Assembly (NCBI GenBank): GCA_030614505.1
Contig: JAUWTX010000152.1
Span: forward strand, 1 to 5,707
Length of the DNA: 5,707 nt
Reading direction: 5' to 3'
Source of the DNA: Desulfuromonadales bacterium
Lineage (GTDB): Bacteria; Desulfobacterota; Desulfuromonadia; Desulfuromonadales; BM103
Shown here: positions 1-5,679 of the stretch, piece by piece
Position numbering within the stretch: position 1 is the stretch's first letter
Layout: every line of letters begins with the position of its first letter
Made by a program: the position numbers and the translations under genes
The notes under the pieces: model-generated
Told to the model about the DNA's origin: nothing
The model's database searches: none
Seen by the model: only the letters and a program-made list of their open reading frames with translations

Positions 1-1904
1 AAGAAGGCTTCATCGGGTTTGGCGCCGGCCAGGGCGCCGTCACGCCACTTGAGTGTCAGGTAGTTCTCGATCATGGCCTTTATCTTGGTCCACAGACTGG
101 CGTCATTGGGTTCGAAAACAGCCCAGCCGGTAGATTTTTTTACCGATTCCTCGACCATATTGAAAAAACGCCGCACAGGGATATAGCGCCATTCATTGTC
201 GTTTCCGGCCAGTGTCCGCGCCCCCCAGACAATGATACCTCGACCGGCGAAGGCGCGAATCGCATTAATGGATTTCCCGGCATTGACATCGACATTCAGG
301 TCTTCCTGCTCTTCGTTATCAATTCGCTGTGTCAGGCCTGCGATACTACTCAAACTGACGTTCGCAGGTGCCTTCCAGACCCCGCGGGTCTTGTCAACAG
401 AGCAGTAGATGCCGGCAATTACACCGCTTGGCGGAACGACGGTCAGGTTTTCGTTCACCGCCGTGACAATATTCTTGTAGGTTGGCATCTGCTGGAGAAG
501 CAGTTCTTCCTTCTTTTTTTCCAGACTGGCAGCCGACAACTGCAGATCACCAACCGCACCACTCAGGCTTTTGAACAGAGTACTGATGTATGGTTCTGCG
601 CTGCTCAGCCTTTCTCTGGCCGATGCACCGCTGCCATAGAGGGTTGTATCTTCCGTCACATTGGCGCTGTCAAACAGATCGGTCCAGTCAGCGGCAGTCC
701 AGTCAAAAGTCTTTGGCGGTGTGACCGTGCTGTCGATTTCAGTTGACCAGTCGGTTGCGTTCCAGGCAAAGGTCGTATACAGCTCGTTCAGGTTAGTATG
801 CCCGGCATTTTTCAAATATGCATTGAGAGTTTTTGCGATATCGCTTAACTGGGTAGTGAAATTATTGGTGAGGAAATACTGCAGACATTCCGGCCCGTCA
901 CCCACCAGCGGGCCTCCTCCACTTGCCAGGTCATCAAAGACAAGTCGCAGAACATCGTAACATAACGTGCACAATTCTTTAAAAACAGCACGTATGGCTG
1001 CTGCGCTTGAGGCACTGTTGTTGATAACATCCTTAAAGGCATTGACCTTTGCCTGATAGGCTTCCTGCAGAGTGGCCCTATCCCCCTTTATCCCGTTGAC
1101 AATATTTTGCATCGTTGTTGAATCGGCAATGATATCTTCCAGGGAGTCGATTGTTGCCGCGACTTCCGGTTCCTCAGTCAGGGAGGCGAGTTTGATTTTG
1201 CCGCCGTATTTATACAGCGCATCCTTGGCGCTGCGGTACTTCACCTCCTTGGCAAGACCGGCCTTCAGGTAAGGTGTATAGGCAGCACCGTAGGGAAGAT
1301 TGTTAATCCCCACATTATTGCGGAATTCCTTGTATGCCTCCTTGACAGTTGCGCCTTCCTTTTCCAGTAGATCCATGATTACAAAGCGGTCCCCCAGGGT
1401 GGAAGCCTGCCTGAGCGCGGTCTGCTGCAGTTCATATAGCCTGGTGTCGGTAAGCCGCGTTGCATCTGGAAACAGCAACATGGTGGGTTCGTCTTCTTTG
1501 GCAATGACCGCAAGGCCTGCTTCGATATCGTCCTTGCTGATCGAGTCCTTGGGACTCTTGACATACTGTCCGACCGAAACGATGTAACAGCGGCCGCCGC
1601 CGTTTGCAAAATAGAGCCGGATGCTGTCGTAGAGCAGATAGGTAGTATTGGTCTCAACTTTACTGACCGTATTATTTTCGATCAGCACGATCTTCTCTAT
1701 GTCAATGCCCGGCCCCTTGCCGAAACGTTCTTCAAACTCAACAAGGGAGGTTGCCTCGACAGCCGTTTTTGTTAGATCCTTGCCCTTGAACTTAGCCTTT
1801 TCGGTATAGCCGATAAAGGCCGGTATAGCCGTTGCAACTTCGGCAATGGACGGGGGAAATACCGATACTTCCTCAACATAGACACCTGGTGTTTTGTAAT
1901 TCAT
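1..1904 (-). CDS. Contractile tail sheath protein, large form (3' end cut by window edge)
   Basis: This gene encodes the sheath polymer that wraps the inner tube and contracts to drive it through the target envelope. I translated it by hand; 634 codons are open with no stop before the window edge. The N-terminus carries the sheath signature TPGVYVEE (residues 5-12), followed by PAFIGYTE and, near residues 97-111, LYFANGGGRCYIVSV. The C-terminal sheath domain starts near residue 490 with VPPSGVIAGIY, then DKTRGVWKAPAN, GRGIIVWGARTLA, WRYIPVRRFF and LWTKIKAMIENYLTLKWRDG. Only the last several dozen residues seem to be missing. Between YGAAYTPYL (about 205-213) and residue 490 lie some 275 residues, far more than in compact sheaths such as Afp2, so the protein carries a large insertion. 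The ATG is preceded by repeated AGGA motifs (1909-1922). The gene follows the spike gene on the same strand after 192 bases. Phage or R-pyocin sheath is the alternative, but the neighbours favour eCIS. Confidence 0.95.
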   Translation of the reverse strand, partial: MNYKTPGVYVEEVSVFPPSIAEVATAIPAFIGYTEKAKFKGKDLTKTAVEATSLVEFEERFGKGPGIDIEKIVLIENNTVSKVETNTTYLLYDSIRLYFANGGGRCYIVSVGQYVKSPKDSISKDDIEAGLAVIAKEDEPTMLLFPDATRLTDTRLYELQQTALRQASTLGDRFVIMDLLEKEGATVKEAYKEFRNNVGINNLPYGAAYTPYLKAGLAKEVKYRSAKDALYKYGGKIKLASLTEEPEVAATIDSLEDIIADSTTMQNIVNGIKGDRATLQEAYQAKVNAFKDVINNSASSAAAIRAVFKELCTLCYDVLRLVFDDLASGGGPLVGDGPECLQYFLTNNFTTQLSDIAKTLNAYLKNAGHTNLNELYTTFAWNATDWSTEIDSTVTPPKTFDWTAADWTDLFDSANVTEDTTLYGSGASARERLSSAEPYISTLFKSLSGAVGDLQLSAASLEKKKEELLLQQMPTYKNIVTAVNENLTVVPPSGVIAGIYCSVDKTRGVWKAPANVSLSSIAGLTQRIDNEEQEDLNVDVNAGKSINAIRAFAGRGIIVWGARTLAGNDNEWRYIPVRRFFNMVEESVKKSTGWAVFEPNDASLWTKIKAMIENYLTLKWRDGALAGAKPDEAF

Positions 1905-1908
1905 GGTT

Positions 1909-1922
1909 TCCTGTCCTTTCCT
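1909..1922 (-). promoter_or_regulatory. Ribosome binding site of the sheath gene
   Basis: Read on the minus strand this purine-rich stretch contains three AGGA cores (AGGAAAGGACAGGA). The nearest ends 4 bases before the sheath ATG and the next lies 9 bases before it. The repeated cores fix the start at the MNYKTPGVYVEE methionine and fit high translation, as expected for a protein made in many copies. Confidence 0.7.
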
Positions 1923-1961
1923 GAGTCTTTTCAAGAAATTATTTGTCAATTATCACTTTTG

Positions 1962-2013
1962 AGCCAGCCAAAATGTTGGGTTTCGCAAGCTCAACCCAAC
2001 CTGCAAGTTGGCT
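1962..2013. repeat. Nested palindrome with GTTGGGTT/AACCCAAC core
   Basis: A perfect 8-bp inverted repeat, GTTGGGTT (1975-1982) and AACCCAAC (1993-2000), encloses a 10-base loop, TCGCAAGCTC. Outside it, AGCCAGC (1962-1968) pairs with GTTGGCT (2007-2013), with one G-T pair, giving a second arm pair around the first. From memory, palindromes of the type GTTGGGTT-TCGC..GC-TCAACCCAAC occur as dispersed intergenic repeats in various proteobacterial and other genomes. This copy may be one of them. It could also fold in mRNA ahead of the sheath gene. No second copy lies in this window. Confidence 0.6.
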
Positions 2014-2027
2014 AAAAGCTGACAACT
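2006..2027. repeat. Short bulged inverted repeat overlapping the palindrome
   Basis: AGTTG-GCT (2006-2013) can pair with AGC (2017-2019) and, after a TGA bulge, with CAACT (2023-2027), leaving a three-base loop. It uses the same right arm (2007-2013) as the nested palindrome, so the two structures exclude each other. It is short and bulged and may be chance. Confidence 0.3.
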
Positions 2028-2032
2028 AGGGT

Positions 2033-2057
2033 TTTTCTCCCAATTAGTTGGGAAAAA
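2033..2057 (-). terminator. Second hairpin after the spike gene, possible terminator or mRNA-stability element
   Basis: The core is CCCAA (2039-2043) paired with TTGGG (2048-2052) around a four-base loop. It extends outward through T/A pairs to about ten base pairs. One position is a C-A mismatch as plus-strand RNA but a G-U pair as minus-strand RNA, so the fold is better in the transcript of the spike and sheath genes. No U-run follows the stem on the minus strand, so a classical intrinsic terminator is not supported. A processing or stability role is equally possible. Confidence 0.4.
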
Positions 2058-2064
2058 GGGTCCA

Positions 2065-2092
2065 GGATCACCAACTCTTTTGGAGGTGATCC
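2065..2092 (-). terminator. Perfect 8-bp hairpin directly after the spike stop, weak terminator candidate
   Basis: GGATCACC (2065-2072) and GGTGATCC (2085-2092) form a perfect 8-bp stem with a 12-base loop, starting four bases past the TAG of the spike gene. On the minus strand the stem is followed by TGGACCC and then five Ts, so the T-run begins seven bases after the stem, too far for a good intrinsic terminator. Both arms, with flanking bases, recur around the start of the DUF5908 gene. On the plus strand the right arm reads GGAGGTGATCC, and on the minus strand it reads like the 3' tail of 16S rRNA. Confidence 0.4.
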
Positions 2093-2096
2093 AAAA

Positions 2097-3857
2097 CTAA
2101 TTAATCATCACAATCGAGCCTTCCACCTTGGTCTGGCCGCCGCTGCTCAGTTCGGCACCGGCGGAGCCGGAAACCGTTGCGCTGGCGTTTGCTTCCGCTG
2201 TCACATTGGTTCCGGTTGCGGTCAAATCCCCGGAGGCAATCAGTTCTATGTTGCCACCTGCTTCGATGGTGGCATTGCCAGAACAGGTGACGATGAAATC
2301 GCCTGGACTGTCCATGGTAATGCCATCTCCATTCATGACAACGCTGTTGCCGTTCAATTCAACTATCCGAATGGAACTGTCATCTTCGTCAAGGAATAAC
2401 TGGTGACCGCCCGGCGTCTCGATGGTGATGATCTTTTTGTCATCATCAAAATGGAACCGCATTTCACTTTTGGACACATAACCTTTTTCAAAATTATCAT
2501 CGGACGCTTCGATGGGGGCGGGATTGGCGGCGCTGTGCAACCCGCCGAGAACGACGGGGGAACGCGGATCACCGCCCAGGAAACCGACTACCACTTCATC
2601 ACCGATTTCCGGCCGCCAGACAAAACCACGGTTATTCCCAGCATCAACCGATGCCCACCGGGTCCAGAGGCCACTGCCATCGGGGGTTATCATCGGAATG
2701 TGAACAAGAATTCGTTCGGCGCCATCGGGGTCATCCTGGAGCTGCAAAACTTTTCCGACATGCAGACCGCCGATGGCAGGCAAAAGTTCGGTCTGCAAGT
2801 TGACTCCTTTGTCATCAGGGAAAAGGTTTTCAGGCAAGCCGATTGCAACATCAAGCGTCCAGCCGCCATCGTAAAATTCGTGGCGGACACCGCTTACAAA
2901 GGTATTACCATTAAATCGATCGCCAAAACCAACCAGTTCGACCGTCATCCCGGGCAGTGTCGCGGCATTGCCCTTAAAACGAATATGACCGCGAATGCGG
3001 GCAAGACGCCGCCAGTTCAACCGCGCGTCTGCCCATGCCTGAAGCGCTGTCTCATCGGCCTGCCCGGAATCATACAGTTCCACCTCCTGCCCTCCTGCGG
3101 CCTCGGCCAAGGTTACAGCATCAATATTACCCTGCTCGAAAGAGTCGGGGTCGGTAGCCTTCGCTTCTACAATTTCCTGATCCGCAAGGGCCCATGCCTT
3201 AGTCTTCAGAGTCGCGACCTGATATCGAGCGTCCATCTCAAGATCAAACTCCATAACGTTCGCCCCGTAGGTCAGTGTAACGGCGGGAGAATCGTTTACC
3301 GTCGGTGCGGCAATTTTCATTTCTCCATCATTGACAAAGAGCAGTTTCCCATTTGCCCTTGCTCGTGCGAGAATGAAATCCCAGTCTGTTGCCCGGTGCT
3401 GCACCATACGCAGATTGGTTGCCTCGGTGGCCTCCACATCAGAGATCAAGTCACTGTAGTTGCCAAGTATTTCCTCGATGATATCGCTGTCGGTTGTTTC
3501 CTCGAACAGGGCATTTCTGGGGCTGAGGGTCATTTTGAAGGCGGCGTCCCGGGCTTCGACAAGAAGCTGGGACTGACCATTTGGGCGAACCTTTATACGG
3601 TGACTGGTTATGATGCCTTTAAAGATCAGCTCTTCATCGCCGCTGTCGCCAGCCTTGACTGTCAGCTCCTTGCCGGGAATGAAGGTTTCTTCATTACTGA
3701 TCGCAAAATCACTTCTATTGGTCTCACCATCAACGATGATGAGCATAGCCGAAGGAATCCGGTTGATCTGACGATTGACGACTACGGAGGTAATCTGCAG
3801 CGCGGTGGATACGGCTTCGCCATCAACTTCTATGGTGAATGTGATTCGTTCAGGCAT
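2097..3857 (-). CDS. VgrG-type spike protein of a contractile injection system (Afp8/Pvc8-like)
   Basis: This trimeric spike caps the tube and sits at the centre of the baseplate, the part that first pierces the target. The 586-aa protein has the gp27-gp5 fusion layout. Residues 1 to about 350 form the gp27-like base, with WDFILARARANGKLLFVNDG (159-178) typical of VgrG proteins. Residues 365-445 form the gp5-like OB fold: HVGKVLQLQDDPDG, LWTRWASVDAGNNRG, RPEIGDEVVVGFLGGDPRSP, VVLGGLHS. From about 465 to the end is a gp5-type beta-helix needle of short repeated strands (TPGGHQLFLDEDDSSIRIVE, GNSVVMNGDGITMDSPGDF), rich in G, A, S and T. It ends at MIN with no added effector or metal-binding tip domain. 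The start overlaps the LysM gene by eight bases and has AGGAAGG (3861-3867) three bases upstream. A T6SS VgrG is the alternative, but the tube and LysM neighbours point to eCIS. Symbol left blank because homologues are named differently between systems. Confidence 0.95.
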   Translation of the reverse strand: MPERITFTIEVDGEAVSTALQITSVVVNRQINRIPSAMLIIVDGETNRSDFAISNEETFIPGKELTVKAGDSGDEELIFKGIITSHRIKVRPNGQSQLLVEARDAAFKMTLSPRNALFEETTDSDIIEEILGNYSDLISDVEATEATNLRMVQHRATDWDFILARARANGKLLFVNDGEMKIAAPTVNDSPAVTLTYGANVMEFDLEMDARYQVATLKTKAWALADQEIVEAKATDPDSFEQGNIDAVTLAEAAGGQEVELYDSGQADETALQAWADARLNWRRLARIRGHIRFKGNAATLPGMTVELVGFGDRFNGNTFVSGVRHEFYDGGWTLDVAIGLPENLFPDDKGVNLQTELLPAIGGLHVGKVLQLQDDPDGAERILVHIPMITPDGSGLWTRWASVDAGNNRGFVWRPEIGDEVVVGFLGGDPRSPVVLGGLHSAANPAPIEASDDNFEKGYVSKSEMRFHFDDDKKIITIETPGGHQLFLDEDDSSIRIVELNGNSVVMNGDGITMDSPGDFIVTCSGNATIEAGGNIELIASGDLTATGTNVTAEANASATVSGSAGAELSSGGQTKVEGSIVMIN

Positions 3858-4599
3858 AATCCTTCCTAAGCTTCTGCAGGTCCTTCAAGGGCGGAAAGGC
3901 AATCCGGACACCAGTTTCGAGGTTTCTGAAATCAATGATGTTATTGTATCTGGCAACATCAAAATAATGGCTCATATCCCCGTAGATCCGAAAACACATG
4001 AGCGGCAACTGGTCACCGTCATGAACCTGACGGTAATGGGTCATATCAGGAGAATTCCTGCCCTCCCTGGCAATCCGGAGATCATCATCGCTGATCTGAG
4101 AAAAAGCTGCATTGATTTTGGCGCGTAGCGGAAAGCCGTTGGGTTTGAAGAGGGTGTAGGTGACATCGGCCTTCTTCATGATGCAATACAGAACAAACTG
4201 GCCCCAGTGGACCTTCAGATAGTAGGGTCTGTGCAGTTCTCCGTTGAACTCATAGGTCAGCGCGAGAAAATTAGCCACCTCGGCAAAAACATCAACGGGT
4301 TCGCCGACAGCGGACTGATCGGTGAAATCACTCCCGGCACCAACCGGAGGAGGCGTGGTCCCCGTTCCGTCAATGAGAAATTCAAAGGTGTATTCCTGTG
4401 GTTTTATCTTGCCGAAACTCTGCGAAGAGCCGGAAGTTCCCTGGGCCTGGCCCTCATTGTATTCTATCTCGTAGATCTGCGACAGGGTCGGGGGATTGAA
4501 CATGACGAAGAATTCATCAACTTTGTCCCCAGCGTCATACCTGATTGATGAATAGGCTTCGATCTTCAGTTTCTTTAATTCGCCTTCGTTGCCGGCCAT
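3850..4599 (-). CDS. CIS tube/baseplate-hub protein with C-terminal LysM domain (Afp7/Pvc7-like)
   Basis: The 249-aa protein matches the LysM-containing hub of eCIS and phage tails, comparable in role to gp53/gp54-type or Mu gp45-adjacent hub proteins, joining the tube to the spike. Residues about 10-180 carry the contractile-injection tube-like domain: FFVMFNPPTLSQIYEIEYNE (30-49), KPQEYTFEFLIDGTG (66-80), and HRPYYLKVHWGQFVLYCIMK (123-142), which continues into ADVTYTLFKPNGFPLRAKIN. Residues about 188-238 form a LysM module: YRQVHDGDQLPLMCFRIYGD, then VARYNNIIDFRNLETGVRIA ending in FPPL. In this setting LysM is thought to be structural in the baseplate and need not bind peptidoglycan. The start codon overlaps the upstream stop as TGATG, with GAGGAG (4605-4610) five bases upstream. 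The 3' end overlaps the spike gene, so the three genes are probably translationally coupled. Confidence 0.94.
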   Translation of the reverse strand: MAGNEGELKKLKIEAYSSIRYDAGDKVDEFFVMFNPPTLSQIYEIEYNEGQAQGTSGSSQSFGKIKPQEYTFEFLIDGTGTTPPPVGAGSDFTDQSAVGEPVDVFAEVANFLALTYEFNGELHRPYYLKVHWGQFVLYCIMKKADVTYTLFKPNGFPLRAKINAAFSQISDDDLRIAREGRNSPDMTHYRQVHDGDQLPLMCFRIYGDMSHYFDVARYNNIIDFRNLETGVRIAFPPLKDLQKLRKDYA

Positions 4600-4766
4600 C
4601 AGCGCTCCTCTTTCTGGTGGATCATTTCCATCACCTGTTCAACGCAATCGCGAACAAGCTGTTCTCTGTCTGCCGCGGCGCCGGGACCTTGTCCGGCCTG
4701 TAGCCCTTCACTCTGCCGGGGATCAACTTCGGCCCGGATCACCAACTCACGGATTTCAATCGGCAT
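4599..4766 (-). CDS. Small DUF5908-family protein (Afp6/Pvc6 position)
   Basis: The gene is 55 codons plus TGA. The protein begins MPIEIRELVIRAEVDP, which matches the conserved opening MPIEI-ELVI of DUF5908 proteins. It continues with a Gly/Ala-rich linker (22-32) and ends in a charged, probably helical segment (REQLVRDCVEQVMEMIHQKE, 34-53). Small proteins of this type sit between the second tube gene and the LysM gene in afp/pvc-like loci. Their function is not established; a chaperone or assembly role is only a guess. The stop overlaps the next start (TGATG). The Shine-Dalgarno GAGGT (4778-4774) lies 7 bases upstream. An ATG at 4773 is out of frame with it, too close to that site, and reads only five codons, so the ATG at 4766 is preferred. 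Confidence 0.88.
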   Translation of the reverse strand: MPIEIRELVIRAEVDPRQSEGLQAGQGPGAAADREQLVRDCVEQVMEMIHQKEER

Positions 4767-4802
4767 ACCGCATACCTCTTGCTATTCTTATTGAGGTGAT
4801 CC
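4736..4802 (-). promoter_or_regulatory. Inverted repeat enclosing the RBS and start codon of the DUF5908 gene
   Basis: On the minus strand GGATCACC directly follows the tube-2 stop, and its perfect complement GGTGATCC lies in codons 8-11 of the DUF5908 gene. The 8-bp stem would enclose a 51-base loop with the ribosome binding site and start codon. An alternative fold pairs ACCTC (4797-4793) with the Shine-Dalgarno GAGGT (4778-4774) itself. Either could make translation of the small gene depend on ribosomes finishing tube 2. This is inference from sequence; the long loop weakens the first fold. Confidence 0.35.
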
Positions 4803-5246
4803 TCATTTTTCAACCTTAGTGAAATACCTGTACGCAAGTTCCAGGGTTTCCACTACCACCTCGTTTTTCTTTGCATCAAAAGCACCCAGGCTCCATTTCA
4901 CCGGCCATGCGGCGACAAAACTCCAGGAAGCGAGGGGGTTATGCTCCTCGTCCAACAGTGAAACCAGCACATCGGCGGGTTTGAACTCGAAGTTCTCAAT
5001 CGCATCCTTGATCCAGGTGATGACGCCGGATTCGGTCAACAAGCCACGCTTCAGGACCAGATTGCCGAACTTGCCGCGGGCCGGGAGCCGATGCTCGAAA
5101 CGGTTTTCACCGCCCTCGGCAACCTGTTCAACCCCAAGCTCACTACTGAGCCCCGACACTTCCTGAAAGCGCACGTCATGTTCGTGCAGGCTGTCAAGGC
5201 CGATCTCGACTTTAAAATGGAATGTAACCGGTGGATAATAACTCAT
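4803..5246 (-). CDS. Second inner-tube protein, T4 gp19-like (Afp5/Pvc5-like)
   Basis: This 147-aa protein belongs to the gp19-like tail tube family. Typical elements are FHFKVEIG (9-16), FQEVSGLSSELGVEQV (27-42), EGGENRFEHRLPARGKF (44-60), NLVLKRGLL (62-70), VLVSLLDEEHNPLASW (93-108) and NEVVVETLELAYRYF (128-142). The EGGEN-F-HRLP block and AAWPVKW fit the Afp5/Pvc5 branch. In the solved PVC and Afp particles that branch forms the basal or initiator ring between spike hub and main tube, so this copy probably has the same role. It shares NxVLKRG, the LL-EEH-P block and ETLELA with the neighbouring tube gene, so the two are paralogues. The start lies seven bases after the tube-1 stop with no clear Shine-Dalgarno (TTAGAGTTGCG before ATG), suggesting translational coupling and lower output than tube 1. 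Confidence 0.95.
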   Translation of the reverse strand: MSYYPPVTFHFKVEIGLDSLHEHDVRFQEVSGLSSELGVEQVAEGGENRFEHRLPARGKFGNLVLKRGLLTESGVITWIKDAIENFEFKPADVLVSLLDEEHNPLASWSFVAAWPVKWSLGAFDAKKNEVVVETLELAYRYFTKVEK

Positions 5247-5253
5247 CGCAACT

Positions 5254-5679
5254 CTAAGTCAGTATGGTAAGCCCTTCATGGGCCAGTTCCAGTGTTTCGA
5301 TCGCTACTTCATTGCCCGTCGCTTTCAGACCCGGGCCTTCAATTTTCACCGGAAAGCAGTTGGTCACTTTCCAGGTCATTACCGGCTCATGCTCTTCATT
5401 GAGGAGGCTGATAGTCACGTCGCGGCGCTCGGCCTTGTTCATCTTGGTTTTATTCAGCCAGTCAAAAAACTCCTTGTCGCCATCGACAATACCACGCTTG
5501 AGAACAACATTGGCCGTCTTCGGCAAGCCCGGCATCTTGATGGTATTGAAATCGCTGCTGGCGCCGTCACGGTACTCGATCGGCTGGATTTCCATAGTCA
5601 GCCCCGAGGCCTCTGAAAAACCGATATTGGTGCCGCCCCATTCTACCTTGAAATGGAAGCCCGGAAGTAAAAGTGCCAT
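5254..5679 (-). CDS. Main inner-tube protein, T4 gp19-like (Afp1/Pvc1-like)
   Basis: This 141-aa protein belongs to the phage tail-tube family (gp19/Hcp-like fold) and most likely stacks as hexamers to build the hollow inner tube that carries cargo. Visible elements are FHFKVEWGG (8-16), FSEASGLTMEIQPIEYRDGA (21-40), IKMPGLPKTANVVLKRGIV (47-65), FFDWLN (71-76), RRDVTISLLNEEHEPVMTW (85-103), NCFPVKIEG (107-115) and NEVAIETLELAHEGLTI (123-139). The IEYRDG/KMPG pattern matches the Afp1/Pvc1 branch. The length is usual for the family. The ATG is preceded by AGAAAGGAATACAATT, with AAGGA about nine bases upstream, a good site. It is the first gene of the visible operon; only 28 bases of upstream sequence are present, so the promoter and any gene before it cannot be judged. 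Confidence 0.95.
   Translation of the reverse strand: MALLLPGFHFKVEWGGTNIGFSEASGLTMEIQPIEYRDGASSDFNTIKMPGLPKTANVVLKRGIVDGDKEFFDWLNKTKMNKAERRDVTISLLNEEHEPVMTWKVTNCFPVKIEGPGLKATGNEVAIETLELAHEGLTILT

Larger units (their letters stand above)
1905..2096. other. Hairpin-rich intergenic region between spike and sheath genes
   Basis: This is the only sizeable non-coding stretch in the window. It is richer in A and T than the genes and holds at least four inverted repeats, listed separately. No credible ORF is seen on either strand. On the minus strand a TTGACA hexamer (1949-1944) and a GATAAT hexamer (1954-1949) occur before the sheath gene, but neither has a matching partner at proper spacing, so no promoter is called. 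The region probably separates or tunes expression of the operon ahead of it and the sheath gene. Confidence 0.7.

Noticed and set aside
196..1657. Several short open frames on both strands inside the sheath gene
   Set aside because: All overlap the continuous sheath reading frame, which has family motifs from start to edge. The short frames have none.
1944..1954. TTGACA and GATAAT hexamers on the minus strand before the sheath gene
   Set aside because: The TTGACA has ACTCAG at the -10 position, and the GATAAT has no -35 match at 16-18 bases. The two overlap and cannot serve each other, so no promoter is called.
2082..2110. Strong plus-strand Shine-Dalgarno GGAGGTGATCC
   Set aside because: No ATG, GTG or TTG follows at a usable distance with a credible reading frame. 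The match is better explained as one arm of the hairpin on the opposite strand.
2403..3869. Open frame of 488 codons on the plus strand, antisense to the spike gene
   Set aside because: It lies almost wholly opposite a well-supported VgrG gene whose translation shows clear domains. The antisense translation has no recognisable motif and has no clear ribosome binding site, so it is a shadow produced by codon bias.
4756..4773. Five-codon mini-ORF (MRYAD) overlapping the DUF5908 start
   Set aside because: Its ATG directly abuts the Shine-Dalgarno, leaving no proper spacing, so translation is unlikely.
4819..5616. Plus-strand open frames of about 112-115 codons opposite the two tube genes
   Set aside because: Both tube genes are clear gp19-like family members on the minus strand. 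The antisense frames show no motif and are shadows.
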